DNA of 32,018 nucleotides from Planctomycetota bacterium (GCA_030628375.1 DAOVRD010000006.1:1-32018); one strand, 5' to 3'; shown: positions 1-10,207, counted from the first letter of the stretch. Numbers and translations: made by a program. Notes: generated by a model from the sequence alone, not told the origin.

Positions 1-264
1 CGCCGTCTGTCGCACCGGCCCCTTGCAGATGCCGTCCCGGCAGCCCGACTGGCGGCGCGGAGAGCGGAGTTCAGGTGGATTCTCTCCGGGCGGCGTGGGA
101 TTCGGGCTGAATGCTCTTCGCACAGCGGCCCGTGGCATGGGCGTTCCCGGCCTCAGTTACGAGTCCACGGCCCTCTACCTCGGCTCTTCCCCCTCGGGGT
201 CGCGCAGAGACTGAGAGGATGCCTGGCGCTCCCGGGTCCCGGCCGCACGTGTCCAGCAGGCAAT

Positions 265-1890
265 ATGGCTAAGGGCTATCTGATACCGGTTCTGCACTGT
301 CACCTGCCCTACGTGCACCATCCTGACTACGACGATTTTCTGGAAGAGGATTGGTTCTACGAGGCCGTGTCGGAGACGTACGTGCCGCTGCTCCACGTGC
401 TGGAGCGGCTCGAAGCGGACGGCGTGCCTTTCGCGCTGACCCTCTCGTTCAGTCCCACCCTCTGCGAGATGCTGTCCAACGATCTGTTGCAGCGGCGCTG
501 CGTGCGTTACCTGGAAAGGCGGGTGGAACTGGCGGAGAAGGAGATCGGGCGGACCGAAGGGGGACCGTTCTCCGAGGCCGCGCGCCTGTATCACCGGCGC
601 TATCGGGAGGTGCATCGGACCTACGCGGAGCGCTACGATCGGAAGCTGCTCCGGGGCTTTGCCGAACTGGCGCAGCGGGGCTCCATCGAGCTTATCGGTT
701 CGGCGGCCACTCACGCGCTCCTGCCTCTGCTGGACACGTCGGAAGGCAAGAGGGCCCAGGTGGCAGTGGGCCTGCGCAACTTCGAGAAGCACTTCGGCGG
801 CCGGCCCGGCGGTTTCTGGCTGCCCGAGTGCGCGTATGGGCCGGGCATTGACGATATCCTCGCCGAGTTCGGCCTGCAGTACTTCTTCGTGGATACTCAC
901 GGGGTGTTGCTGGCCGAGCCGCGGCCCCGGTTCGGCGTATTCGCCCCGCTTGCGACCCCGGCGGGCGTGCTCGCATTCGGGCGCGACGTCGAGTCATCCA
1001 GGCAGGTATGGAGCGCCGACGAAGGCTACCCCGGCGCGCCGGAGTACCGGGAGTTCTACCGAGACCTGGGCTATGACGCCGAGCTTGAATACCTGCGGCC
1101 GTACCTCCACGCCGACGGCGTCCACCGTTACCTGGGCTTCAAATACCATCGGATAACGGGCGACGTCCCGCTGGATCGGAAGGAGCCCTATCGGCCTGGC
1201 GACGCGACGGCGCGCGCCGAGGCGCACGCTGAGCATTTCGTGAAGCACCGGGTGGATCAGGTCAGTCGCCTCCACCGTGCAACCGGTCTGGATCCTGTGA
1301 TCGTCGCGCCCTACGACGCGGAGTTGTTCGGCCACTGGTGGTTGGAGGGCTTGCAGTTCCTGGAGTCGGTCTTCCGGCGGGCTGCGGTGCGCGACGAACT
1401 GGCGTGTGTTACGCCCGGCCATTACCTGCGGGATCGCCGGGACCGCCGGCCCGGAGCCGCGCAGGCGGGACGGCCCGCGCTGTCCACCTGGGGGGATCGC
1501 GGCTACTTCGAGGTCTGGGTCAACGGCTCGAACGACTGGATATACCCGCGCCTGCACGCAGCGGAGGCCGGGATGGTTCAGGCCGCGGTGAGCATGCCTG
1601 CGGCGGAGGGCCTTACGGGGCGCGCGCTGGACCAGTGTGCGCGGGAGTTGATGCTTGCGCAGAGCAGCGACTGGCCGTTCCTCATGTCCGTCGGGACCGC
1701 CCGGGACTACGCCGTCAGGCGTTTCAAAGACCTGATGGGGCGCTTTGACGACCTGTTCGGCCAGGTGCGCGCCGGCAAGATTGACAAAGGACGCCTGGAG
1801 ACATATGAATGGCTCGACGACGCCTTCCCCGAGATGGACTACACCGTTTTCCGGAAGAACCAGCACGGGCCCCATTCCTCGGCGGGATGA
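265..1890 (+). CDS. Glycoside hydrolase family 57, 1,4-alpha-glucan branching enzyme-like
   Basis: N-term GYLIPVLHCHLPYVHHP; GFWLPECAYGPG (GH57 catalytic Glu region); VIVAPYDAELFGHWWLEG (catalytic Asp region); C-terminal SSDWPFLMSVGTARDYAVRRFKDLMGRFDDL typical of GH57/DUF1957 branching enzymes. Confidence 0.9.
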   Translation: MAKGYLIPVLHCHLPYVHHPDYDDFLEEDWFYEAVSETYVPLLHVLERLEADGVPFALTLSFSPTLCEMLSNDLLQRRCVRYLERRVELAEKEIGRTEGGPFSEAARLYHRRYREVHRTYAERYDRKLLRGFAELAQRGSIELIGSAATHALLPLLDTSEGKRAQVAVGLRNFEKHFGGRPGGFWLPECAYGPGIDDILAEFGLQYFFVDTHGVLLAEPRPRFGVFAPLATPAGVLAFGRDVESSRQVWSADEGYPGAPEYREFYRDLGYDAELEYLRPYLHADGVHRYLGFKYHRITGDVPLDRKEPYRPGDATARAEAHAEHFVKHRVDQVSRLHRATGLDPVIVAPYDAELFGHWWLEGLQFLESVFRRAAVRDELACVTPGHYLRDRRDRRPGAAQAGRPALSTWGDRGYFEVWVNGSNDWIYPRLHAAEAGMVQAAVSMPAAEGLTGRALDQCARELMLAQSSDWPFLMSVGTARDYAVRRFKDLMGRFDDLFGQVRAGKIDKGRLETYEWLDDAFPEMDYTVFRKNQHGPHSSAG

Positions 1891-1900
1891 GTCGAAACAG

Positions 1901-1943
1901 AAAATGGGGACTGGCAACCCCGAGGGTGCCTGTATCCCATTTT
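1901..1943. repeat. REP-like imperfect palindrome 1
   Basis: AAAATGGGGACTGGCA ... TGCCTGTATCCCATTTT: arms are near reverse complements (AAAATGGG-GACTGGCA versus AAAATGGGATACAGGCA). Confidence 0.6.
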
Positions 1944-1957
1944 CCGGGATCGCAGCG

Positions 1958-2000
1958 AAAAACGGGACAGGCACAGAACGACGTGCCAGTCCCTGTTTTT
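1958..2000. repeat. REP-like imperfect palindrome 2
   Basis: AAAAACGGGACAGGCAC-AGAACGAC-GTGCCAGTCCCTGTTTTT: near-complementary arms sharing the GGGACWGGCA core with palindrome 1. Confidence 0.65.
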
Positions 2001-2343
2001 CGCCGCTGTCCCGTTCTCCAATTTGCCCGGTGTCAGCGGCCAGAAATAGCGGATACAACTGCACGCTCAGCTTCGCGTTGGGCGCCCTGGCAGGCGCCCC
2101 GGTTCCCTTGCGGACCGTGGGTAGGGGCTTCTGACAAAACAAACTTGCCAGGTTTGGCACGCCCATTGACATTCAGTCGGCCTGGACTCTCGCTGCGCTC
2201 GAGTTTGGCCGAAGTCGGCTTCGCTGCCGCCAGCGCCTTAACGGCCGCTCGGGGCGGTCACTGGCTGCGCTTTACGGATATTTGAGGGCGGAGGGTCGGG
2301 CCAAGACTCCGGTCCAGAGGGGCGCCGGGAACGGGCGCACTCT

Positions 2344-2370
2344 ATCCTGTAAATCCTGTACATCCTGTTA
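2344..2370. repeat. Short tandem repeat, three 9-bp units (ATCCTGTAA ATCCTGTAC ATCCTGTTA)
   Basis: Direct reading of three consecutive ATCCTGTNN units upstream of glnS. Confidence 0.75.
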
Positions 2371-2550
2371 AGGCCGTTGTATTGCCGCCCACCGCCACCG
2401 GGTCATCCATCTGATCCGCTTCGGGACAATTGAATGGCCCTGCGTCGGCAGCAAGCCCAGTTGACATGCCATCGCCCATGCCCGTACTATCAGTTGTCCG
2501 GCCTGGAGCGCTTCGGCCGGTGGGGTTACGGAGACCAGACAGGCGAGAAC

Positions 2551-4287
2551 ATGAAGGAACCGGAGACCGACAGGCACAAGAAAGACCCGCAAGGCGACGG
2601 GCGTCCCATGCACTTCATCCGTCAGATCATTGCGGCAGACGTGGAAGCCGGCAAGAACGACGGACGGGTTCATACGCGGTTCCCCCCGGAGCCGAACGGC
2701 TATCTGCACATAGGCCATGCCAAGGCCTTCTGTCTCAATTTCGGCATGGCCGAGGACTTCGGCGGGTTGTGCAACCTGCGGTTCGACGATACGAACCCGA
2801 CCAAAGAAGAGGTGCAGTACGTCGAGGCCATCAAGGAAGACATCCGGTGGATGGGGTTCGACTGGGGCGACCGGGAGTACTACGCATCCGATTACTTCGA
2901 GCAGCTTTACGACTATGCCGTCCGGCTCATCGAGAAAGGCAAGGCGTACGTCTGCGACCTCAGCTCGGATGAGATCCGGGCATACCGAGGCACGCCGACC
3001 GAACCAGGCCGCGACAGCCCGTACCGCGAGCGATCGGTCGAAGAGAACCTCGACCTGTTCGCGCGCATGCGGGCGGGCCGCTTCGAGGACGGCAGCCGCG
3101 CCCTGCGCGCCAAGATCAATATGGCCCATCCCAATTTGAACATGCGGGATGCCGTCATGTACCGAATCCTGCGCGCCACGCACCACAGGACCGGCGACAA
3201 CTGGTGCATCTACCCGACTTACGACTGGGCCCACGGCCAGTGCGACTCCATCGAAGGCATCACCCATTCTCTGTGCGACCTGGAGTTCGAGAACCACCGC
3301 CCCCTCTACGACTGGTTCCTGGACCGGCTCGGAGTTCATCACCCGCAGCAGAGCGAGTTCGCCCGGCTGGAACTCACCAACACTATGCTGAGCAAGCGGA
3401 GACTGCGACGGCTCGTCGAGGAAGGGCATGTGACGGGATGGGACGATCCCCGCCTGCCTACCCTACGCGGGCTGCGCAGACGGGGGTACACTGCCGGGGC
3501 CATCCGGAGCTTCTGCGAGAGGATCGGCGTGGCCAAGACCGCAAGCGTCGTTGACATGGCCCTGCTGGAGCATTGCCTGCGGGAAGACCTGAACAAGCGC
3601 ACGCCGCGCGTAATGGGCGTGCTGCGGCCGTTGAAGGTGGTCATAGACAACTACCCCGAAGGCCAGGTGGAAGAGCTGGACGCCATAAACAACCCCGAGG
3701 ATCCCAGCGCGGGCACACGGAAGATCCCCTTCTCCCGAGTTCTGTACATCGAACAAGACGACTTCCGCCAGCATCCCCCGAGGAAGTTCTACCGTCTGGC
3801 CCCGGGCCGGGAGGTCCGCCTGCGCTACGCCTATTTCATCACCTGCGTGGACGCAGTGAAGGACGAAACGACGGGCGAGGTGGTGGAACTGCATTGCACC
3901 TATGATCCGGCCACACGGGGGGGTGACTCCCCTGACGGCCGCAAGGTGAAGGCGACGCTGCACTGGGTCTCCGCAGCCCACGCGCTCGAAGCCGAAGTGC
4001 GGCTGTACGACCATCTGCTCAAAGAAGCAGAGCCTGGGGAGGAGGCCGGCGACGACTTCACGGCGCGTCTGAACCCCGGTTCGTTGCAGGTTCTCACGTC
4101 GTCTCGCGTCGAGCCCGGCCTTGCAGGGGCAGCGCCGGGGACTCGGTACCAGTTCGAGAGACTGGGCTATTTCTGCGTTGATCCGGATTCGTCAGACGAG
4201 AGGCTCGTGTTCAATCGGACGGTCACCTTGCGCGACAGATGGGCAAGGATCCAGAAAGCCGAAGAGAGACGCAGCAAGCTCACCTGA
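2551..4287 (+). CDS. glnS: Glutaminyl-tRNA synthetase
   Basis: [33 protein letters not shown] (class I HIGH), [56 protein letters not shown] (KMSKS equivalent), C-terminal anticodon-binding beta-barrel. Start chosen at internal ATG 2551; the ORF is open from 2434. Confidence 0.95.
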   Translation: MKEPETDRHKKDPQGDGRPMHFIRQIIAADVEAGKNDGRVHTRFPPEPNGYLHIGHAKAFCLNFGMAEDFGGLCNLRFDDTNPTKEEVQYVEAIKEDIRWMGFDWGDREYYASDYFEQLYDYAVRLIEKGKAYVCDLSSDEIRAYRGTPTEPGRDSPYRERSVEENLDLFARMRAGRFEDGSRALRAKINMAHPNLNMRDAVMYRILRATHHRTGDNWCIYPTYDWAHGQCDSIEGITHSLCDLEFENHRPLYDWFLDRLGVHHPQQSEFARLELTNTMLSKRRLRRLVEEGHVTGWDDPRLPTLRGLRRRGYTAGAIRSFCERIGVAKTASVVDMALLEHCLREDLNKRTPRVMGVLRPLKVVIDNYPEGQVEELDAINNPEDPSAGTRKIPFSRVLYIEQDDFRQHPPRKFYRLAPGREVRLRYAYFITCVDAVKDETTGEVVELHCTYDPATRGGDSPDGRKVKATLHWVSAAHALEAEVRLYDHLLKEAEPGEEAGDDFTARLNPGSLQVLTSSRVEPGLAGAAPGTRYQFERLGYFCVDPDSSDERLVFNRTVTLRDRWARIQKAEERRSKLT

Positions 4288-4702
4288 CAAGCTCAGCACC
4301 ACGACGGTAGCTGCTCAGCATCCGTCCGCCGCGCCGTATGCCGCGCAGTTCGCGGTCAATCGCAGCGAGGATGCCCTTGACCGCTCCCCCCAGTTCCCCG
4401 TACATCCAGCCGGCCTTCTCCACGGCGCAGCGACATCCGGCCACGTGCAGAGTCAACTGTTCGCGGTCCTTCGGAGGAAGCCGCACAATCTCGTCGCGCC
4501 GCCGCGACAATTCCTGTGCAAGGGCCGTTATGCGGCTGCAAACCGGCCGGACTGCACGCAGATGACCCCAAACGGCGTCTTCCACCTCATCCGCCGGGGC
4601 GCTGTCAAGCTCGGCCAGCGATTGCGCAAGCGTGTCGCACTGCTCGACGAGGTCCCGGACCAGTTCGACGGCGAGGCGCTGTGCGGAACCAGCGGAGGCC
4701 AT
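4280..4702 (-). CDS. Hypothetical helical protein, last gene of flagellar cluster (FlgN/FliT-like length and composition)
   Basis: 140-aa ORF contiguous with and downstream of the flagellar genes; predominantly helical, Leu/Ala-rich; stop overlaps the 3' end of glnS tail to tail. Confidence 0.65.
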   Translation of the reverse strand: MASAGSAQRLAVELVRDLVEQCDTLAQSLAELDSAPADEVEDAVWGHLRAVRPVCSRITALAQELSRRRDEIVRLPPKDREQLTLHVAGCRCAVEKAGWMYGELGGAVKGILAAIDRELRGIRRGGRMLSSYRRGAELVR

Positions 4703-4703
4703 G

Positions 4704-5303
4704 TCAGAGTTCGCCCTTCATTTCACGGATGAGGTCCGCAATGCCGACCAGCGCCGGCAGAAGCCCGTCCTCAAGGTCGGCTGCCAGGCCTTGCCAGTCC
4801 TCGTTCTCCTGGTGGCCCTGCATTGCCTGTAGGGCCTCCGAGACCCGGCCGAGCAGCGGCTCGGACGCATCCGCAAGCCCGCGCTGAAGGCCACACGTGT
4901 TCTGGACCTGGTAAAGGCACACGAGCAGTTGGTGCACCGCATCGAGCAGTCTGAACAGGTCGGCGTTGGCCTCCTTGACGGGTCCCTGGCGCAAGCCGCG
5001 AGCTACCTCCCCGGCCGCCTTCTGAACGACGGCGACCATACCCTCCACGTCCGTCAAGATGCGCAGCGAGTAACCCCGGAGATCGTCGGTGCCAATGGCG
5101 ACTTCGCAAGTGTCTCCCAGGACTTCTTCCCTGCGCTCGACCAGCTCTGCGCCGGTCCAGTTGCGTTGGCCCACCTTGACTTCCACGACGACTTCGTCGG
5201 GGGGCACCTTACCTGACGCACGCAGACCGTCCAGGAGACTCGCCAGAGTGGCGCCGTCATCCAGACCCTCGTTCAGGACCTGCCCGTTCACGCTGACTCT
5301 CAT
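4704..5303 (-). CDS. Hypothetical protein: possible ThiS/beta-grasp-like N-terminus plus helical C-terminus
   Basis: MRVSVNGQVLNEGLDDGATLASLLDGLRASG... resembles the N-terminus of beta-grasp proteins. ATG 5303 is preceded by AGAGGA at proper spacing; the ORF is open to 5327, overlapping flgL. Confidence 0.65.
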   Translation of the reverse strand: MRVSVNGQVLNEGLDDGATLASLLDGLRASGKVPPDEVVVEVKVGQRNWTGAELVERREEVLGDTCEVAIGTDDLRGYSLRILTDVEGMVAVVQKAAGEVARGLRQGPVKEANADLFRLLDAVHQLLVCLYQVQNTCGLQRGLADASEPLLGRVSEALQAMQGHQENEDWQGLAADLEDGLLPALVGIADLIREMKGEL

Positions 5304-5323
5304 GCTTGGTTCCTCTTTTGGAC

Positions 5324-6223
5324 TCACAGGAAATTGGCAATGGAAAGATTCCCAGAGCTTGCGGCCAGCTTCATGACGACTTGGAGCAGTGCCATATGGC
5401 TGTTGTACTCGATCGAGAGTTGGGAGATGTCGGCGTCCTGGCGGTCGGAGATGACCTGCTCGTTGAAGTGCTGCAGATTCTGGGTGACGGTTCGGAGGAG
5501 CTGGAGCTGAGAGTGCCGCTCGCCGAGCTGGCCCAGGGACTGCCGGATGTCCCCGTGACAGGTCTCCAGGCTGCCTATAAGGCGGTTTATCTCGTCCATG
5601 TCGTCCGCGCGCATGGCATCGCGGAGTTCAATGAGGGTTTCGAAGATATCCCCTTCTCCCTGGAAGATGCCCTTGCCGACCAGATTGGCTTCCGCCGTCA
5701 CACCCGGAGCGACGACCACCTCGGTGCTGACCATCGCGCCCACGTACACGACGGAATCAATGTCGCCGTCAATGTTTGTCGTCACCTCAAAAGGAACGGT
5801 CCGGGTGGACTGGCCGGAGAACACGTACGCGCCGTTGTGCTCCACGCTTGCCATGGAGATCAGAGTTTCCAGCAGGCCGTTGACGCCTTCCGCCATGGCA
5901 CGTCGGTTCGCTGGACTGTAGGTGCCGGTGGCCGACTGGATGGCCAGTTCCTTAACTCGGGAGATGGTCTCCGAGACGTTCTGCAGTGTGCTTGTGCTCA
6001 CGGAGAGCATGCTTTCGACCATGCCCAGGTTTTGCAGACAGGCGTCTATTTTTGCATTCTCGCGCTCAAGATACATGACCTGTCTTGCAGCGGGCACGTC
6101 GTCGGACACGGAGTTGAGCCTCTTCCCGGTGCTGAGCTGTTGGTTCAACTTGCTCAAACGTTCCAGGTTGTGGGAGATCGAGAAGATCAGGTTCCTGTCG
6201 AGCATGTTCTGCGTAACTCTCAT
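5324..6223 (-). CDS. flgL: Flagellar hook-associated protein 3 (FlgL)
   Basis: MRVTQNMLDRNLIFSISHNLERLSKLNQQLSTGKRLNSVSDDVPAARQVMYLE; GAYVFSGQSTRTVPF; C-terminal flagellin-like helix. Confidence 0.93.
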   Translation of the reverse strand: MRVTQNMLDRNLIFSISHNLERLSKLNQQLSTGKRLNSVSDDVPAARQVMYLERENAKIDACLQNLGMVESMLSVSTSTLQNVSETISRVKELAIQSATGTYSPANRRAMAEGVNGLLETLISMASVEHNGAYVFSGQSTRTVPFEVTTNIDGDIDSVVYVGAMVSTEVVVAPGVTAEANLVGKGIFQGEGDIFETLIELRDAMRADDMDEINRLIGSLETCHGDIRQSLGQLGERHSQLQLLRTVTQNLQHFNEQVISDRQDADISQLSIEYNSHMALLQVVMKLAASSGNLSIANFL

Positions 6224-6232
6224 CGCTTTCCC

Positions 6233-8230
6233 TTACATCAGGCTCACGAGCTCGGACAGCATGTCGTCCACGATAGAGATGTATCTGAGCGCGCCCTGGT
6301 AGAGCGTGCGTGCCTCGATCATCCGGATCATCTCCTCATCTATGCTGACGCCGGAGAAGGAGTCACGGCGGTTGGTCAGGTTCTTAACCAGTTGCTCCTG
6401 GTTCTGGAACTGGACGGAGCGCGTGTTCTTGCTGGTGCCGACGTGGCCGACCAGGGTGTCATAAAAGCCTGCCAGCGTGGCGGTTCCGGCAGACATCAGG
6501 TTCTCGGACTGCAGATCGGCCACGTCCAGGAACCGCTGGTTGTCGCCCAGCATTGGCCGCATCGCCCCCGCCAGACAGCTCGGCTCGTCGGCGACGCGCT
6601 GTGCCACACTGATGCCCCGCGCCCCAAGACCGTTGAAAAGAACGTTCAAGCCCAGCGCGTCCAGTACGCCGGCGGTGTCCATTTCGACATACGCCGTGAA
6701 CGAGAATCCGTCTGCGGCGGCGACGTTTCCTGCGCCCAGCGAGAGTTTCAGTCCATTTTCCACTTCGATCAGGTCGCGCGGGTCGTAATCGGCGTCTATC
6801 CGGCGATTCAGTGTCCGGAGGATCGGGCCGCTGGGCTGCCGCACGTCGATTCGAATGTCAATTGTGTCCGTACCGATTGCGCCTCCGTCCAGGAACGTGA
6901 CCTCGTAGACGAGATCATCCTCGCCGCCGTAATCGCCCAACACGACCGGCGAGGTCGGGTTGACAGCAGTGATATCACCGGGCTCGGCCGGGTCGGGGTC
7001 GTACGGCGTGGCGAACCCGAACGCATAGCCGTCATCGGCCTGCAGGTTCAGCTTGTCACCAACCACGGTGGCGTTCACGTGAACGACGGTCGCGTTTATG
7101 GCGTTCCTCAGATTCACCAGGAAAGCATCGCCTGCCTGAGTCGTGTCCAGAGCAAGTTCATACTGGGTCACCTCGCCGGTTGACTCGTCTTCCACGTTAA
7201 TGACCAGTTTCTCGCTCGCGCCGGCGGGCACGCCGTAGCCCTGATCGGAGAACGGCTCGCTGTCCGGGAACGCGTTCAATCCCTCCAGGCTGTGGAATCG
7301 GCCGGTGAGCCCCAACGCCGTGGTATGAATCAAGTTGACAGAGCGGCGCAGAGCGTTGGCCAGCTCGTCAAGCGCGGACTGGTACTGCGGCACCACGTCA
7401 TCGACGAGATCCAACAGCGCTCCAAGCCGCCCCTCGCGAACGTCTATGCGGTGCCCCGCCGCCTCCTCCCGCTGCACTATCAAGCCGTCCTCAGTGGGTG
7501 TAGCCGTTATGGGGATGTGGAGGTTCTCGTGCACAAGCAGCGTTCCCGAGCAACTGACGTTGACAACGCCGTAGTCGACCTCGTACAGCGAGACGTTGAT
7601 CAGCTCGGCCAGCTCGGAGATCAACTGGTCCCTGGTATCCTTCAGGCCGCCGGCCGAAGTCCTCCCCGTTTCGATGGTGCGGATCCGGCCGTTGAGGTCG
7701 GCTATCCTCTCAGTGAGTGCGTTGACGCGGTTGACGGTGGCATCAACGTTGCTGAGCAGGTTGTCCATGACGTCGGTCAGGCCGCCGTCCAACCGGTTCA
7801 AGGTGTCACACAGCGCCCGGGCTCTCTGCGCCACCTGCTCACGCAAGCTCGGGTCGTCGGGGTTGCCGGCCAGCAGATTAAGGCTCTGGAAGAACTCGCC
7901 AAGCCGGGCGCTGAGGCCGGCATCCGACGGCTCCGCGAAGAGAATCTCCAGGTGCGTCAGGACCTCCAACTCCGTCCCGAACCGTCCTCTGACTTGCACA
8001 TGCTCCAGCAACGCCCTCTCTATCAACTCGTTGCGGACCCGCCGCACATCTTCGACGGAGGCCCCCAGGCCGATGCGGACGCCGCCCGCCGTGGGACCGA
8101 TCACGGGAGCCACAGTGGCCCTCTTGATGTGATAACCGGGCGTGTTGGCATTGGCGATGTTGTCGCCAGCTATGTCAATGAGCTGGGCGGCCGTTCTGAT
8201 CGCGTTCACCCCAGTGCCAAAACCAGCCAT
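6233..8230 (-). CDS. flgK: Flagellar hook-associated protein 1 (FlgK)
   Basis: FGTGVNAIRTAAQLIDIAGDNIANANTPGYHIKRA; C-term GVSIDEEMIRMIEARTLYQGALRYISIVDDMLSELVSLM. Confidence 0.95.
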   Translation of the reverse strand: MAGFGTGVNAIRTAAQLIDIAGDNIANANTPGYHIKRATVAPVIGPTAGGVRIGLGASVEDVRRVRNELIERALLEHVQVRGRFGTELEVLTHLEILFAEPSDAGLSARLGEFFQSLNLLAGNPDDPSLREQVAQRARALCDTLNRLDGGLTDVMDNLLSNVDATVNRVNALTERIADLNGRIRTIETGRTSAGGLKDTRDQLISELAELINVSLYEVDYGVVNVSCSGTLLVHENLHIPITATPTEDGLIVQREEAAGHRIDVREGRLGALLDLVDDVVPQYQSALDELANALRRSVNLIHTTALGLTGRFHSLEGLNAFPDSEPFSDQGYGVPAGASEKLVINVEDESTGEVTQYELALDTTQAGDAFLVNLRNAINATVVHVNATVVGDKLNLQADDGYAFGFATPYDPDPAEPGDITAVNPTSPVVLGDYGGEDDLVYEVTFLDGGAIGTDTIDIRIDVRQPSGPILRTLNRRIDADYDPRDLIEVENGLKLSLGAGNVAAADGFSFTAYVEMDTAGVLDALGLNVLFNGLGARGISVAQRVADEPSCLAGAMRPMLGDNQRFLDVADLQSENLMSAGTATLAGFYDTLVGHVGTSKNTRSVQFQNQEQLVKNLTNRRDSFSGVSIDEEMIRMIEARTLYQGALRYISIVDDMLSELVSLM

Positions 8231-8239
8231 CGGGCCCTC

Positions 8240-8758
8240 CTATACGTCTTCATGGAAGGTGCTGAGGGTGTGGTTCCGCCCCACTGAACCGTCGGCTGAA
8301 TAGGTCCGATCGGGGCCTTCCCCCCCCGTCAGGGCGGTCAGTATCTGTTCGTCCAGTTCCAACGCCTGCCTCACGACCATGCTGGTGGCGGCGGCTTCCT
8401 GCCGGACCTTCTGCACCAGAAGCAGCAGTCGCTCACGGCGGTCGCTCAAGGCTACGGACAGCGGCCCATTGACCATCTCCACGAGCTTCCCGAGCGTGAC
8501 GGGGCCTTCGTGCTCGCCAGCGATGAGGGTCAGCTTCTCGCGCATGCACAGTGTGCGCTGCTCCAGGTCCGATTCCGCGGCCTGCAGCGACGCTTCTGTG
8601 CGCACCAGCTCCCCGAGTTCCCTCAGATCGCCCAGCCGCACGCATTCACTCATCTGTCTCATTAGCGACAGCTTGTGCCGGAGCAGCTCGACCTGCTCGT
8701 CCAGAACCGGCAGCAGTTCTTCAACCTCTTTCATCCAACCTGTCTCCGTATCGGGCAC
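8240..8758 (-). CDS. flgN: FlgN-like flagellar export chaperone
   Basis: Helical 172-aa protein directly upstream of flgK; LLPVLDEQVELLRHKLSLMRQMSECVRLGDLRELGELVRTE pattern. Alternative start 8734 would reduce the overlap with flgJ. Confidence 0.7.
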   Translation of the reverse strand: MPDTETGWMKEVEELLPVLDEQVELLRHKLSLMRQMSECVRLGDLRELGELVRTEASLQAAESDLEQRTLCMREKLTLIAGEHEGPVTLGKLVEMVNGPLSVALSDRRERLLLLVQKVRQEAAATSMVVRQALELDEQILTALTGGEGPDRTYSADGSVGRNHTLSTFHEDV

Positions 8759-9080
8759 CGAGGTGTTGGTGGATGTAGCGGCTCAGGGCATCTTCTGGAT
8801 GGCTGGCGACGGCCTGGGGCAAGAACAGACCGAAGAAGTCCCGCACGCCCTGTGAGAGGGGGCCGTCTTCTTCTTGCTCCGGGCGAACGGTCCGCTGCAT
8901 CTGCTGCACGAGCACGGTATAGAGCAGAGAGGCGAAGTCCCGCGACACCTGGGCCAGGTCGTCAGGCTTCTTGTCTGTGCCCTCGACGCCAGAAAGGCGA
9001 CTGGCCAGACGTTCTGCCCGTGTCGAGAGCAGAGAATCGAGGCCATGTTGGGCCGTCTCACATAATCCTGAGTTCAGCAT
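8721..9080 (-). CDS. flgJ: Rod-binding protein (FlgJ N-terminal domain only)
   Basis: DLAQVSRDFASLLYTVLVQQMQRTVRPEQEEDGPLSQGVRDFFGLFLPQAVA; positioned after flgI; no muramidase domain (119 aa). Confidence 0.85.
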   Translation of the reverse strand: MLNSGLCETAQHGLDSLLSTRAERLASRLSGVEGTDKKPDDLAQVSRDFASLLYTVLVQQMQRTVRPEQEEDGPLSQGVRDFFGLFLPQAVASHPEDALSRYIHQHLGARYGDRLDERG

Positions 9081-10179
9081 GGAGGGCTCCCGCCTCCCTG
9101 ATCGCCTGGAAGATGGATATGATGTCGCTCGGGCTGGCCCCCAGCATGTTGAGGGCCGCGGCCACTTCGCTCACTGTGGTGCCGCGGTTGATGACGGTCA
9201 GTCCGCCCTCCTGGAGGGGACTCTCGAGTATGCGCACGGTGGTGCGAGGCACAACCTGGGTCTGACCGGCCGACAGCGGCGGCGGCTGCGAGACCTCAGG
9301 CAACTCCTGGGTAATCACCGTCAGGTTGCCGTGGGAGACCGCCACCATGGATATGCCCACGTTCTGCCCCGCCACCACCGTGCCGGTGCGTTCGTTGATG
9401 ACAACGACGGCGGGCGAATCCGGTGTCACATCGAGCATCTGGATGGCGCTTATGAGTTCCATGACTTCTGCGGATTCCAGGGTCTTGGGAATCCGCACTC
9501 TGACCCGACCGGGATCCAGCACCGTGCCGTGGGCCTTTGTGGCATCCTCGATCGCAGTGACAATCCGCGTGGCGGTCGCGAAGTCGGGGTTCCGCACCAA
9601 CAGCGTAATGGTGTCGCCCTGAAGAAAAGTGGTCCTCACCTCTCGCTCGACGATAGCGCCGTTGGGTATCCTGCCCACAGTGGGATGTCCCTGCTGAACG
9701 TCCGCTGCGGCGCCGCCGAAGGCGAACCCCCCCACTATGATCGATCCCTGCACGACCGCGTATACATCCCCGTCCGCTCCCATCAGGGGCGTCAGCAGCA
9801 GAGTGCCGCCGCGCAGGCTCTTGGTCTCGTCGAATGCAGAGATGGTGACGTCCAGCGTGCTCCCCTTCTTTGCAAAGGGCGGCAGTTCGGCAGTCACGAT
9901 GACAGCGGCCAGGTTCTTGGCGTCCAGCTCCGACAGCCCGCGTGCGATGCGCATCTTCATGAGGATATTCTGCGCGATCTCACTTGTGAAGTCGCTCCCA
10001 CCGCCCGTGCCCGCCAACCCTACCACCAGACCAAATCCGTACAACTGGTTGGACCTGATGCCCTCGATGCTGGTGATGTCCTTAATCCGCGCGGCGCGTG
10101 CCGGAGCACGTGGCACCAGCGCGAACGCCACCACCAGAACAATAACCCAGGCACCTCGCTTGCTGTCGTGTCGGCGCAT
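9058..10179 (-). CDS. flgI: Flagellar P-ring protein FlgI
   Basis: Signal peptide, then ARIKDITSIEGIRSNQLYGFGLVVGLAGTGGGSDFT; C-term ALNMLGASPSDIISIFQAIREAGALHAELRIM. Confidence 0.97.
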   Translation of the reverse strand: MRRHDSKRGAWVIVLVVAFALVPRAPARAARIKDITSIEGIRSNQLYGFGLVVGLAGTGGGSDFTSEIAQNILMKMRIARGLSELDAKNLAAVIVTAELPPFAKKGSTLDVTISAFDETKSLRGGTLLLTPLMGADGDVYAVVQGSIIVGGFAFGGAAADVQQGHPTVGRIPNGAIVEREVRTTFLQGDTITLLVRNPDFATATRIVTAIEDATKAHGTVLDPGRVRVRIPKTLESAEVMELISAIQMLDVTPDSPAVVVINERTGTVVAGQNVGISMVAVSHGNLTVITQELPEVSQPPPLSAGQTQVVPRTTVRILESPLQEGGLTVINRGTTVSEVAAALNMLGASPSDIISIFQAIREAGALHAELRIM

Positions 10180-10207
10180 GACTTGTTCGCGTCCTCCGTG
10201 CAGACGA

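Noticed and set aside
23-214. Short ORF at the left edge
   Set aside because: 63 aa, no homology signature, near the window edge; cannot be supported.
994-2172. 392-aa minus-strand ORF opposite the GH57 gene
   Set aside because: Antisense to a clear GH57 protein and runs through the palindromic repeats; no motif support.
2368-3429. 353-aa minus-strand ORF opposite glnS
   Set aside because: Antisense shadow of glnS.
5306-7183. 625-aa plus-strand ORF opposite flgL/flgK
   Set aside because: Shadow ORF antisense to FlgL and FlgK; no domain signature.
8721-9080. FlgJ lacking its muramidase domain considered as anomalous
   Set aside because: Rod-binding-only FlgJ is common in many phyla; not noteworthy by itself.
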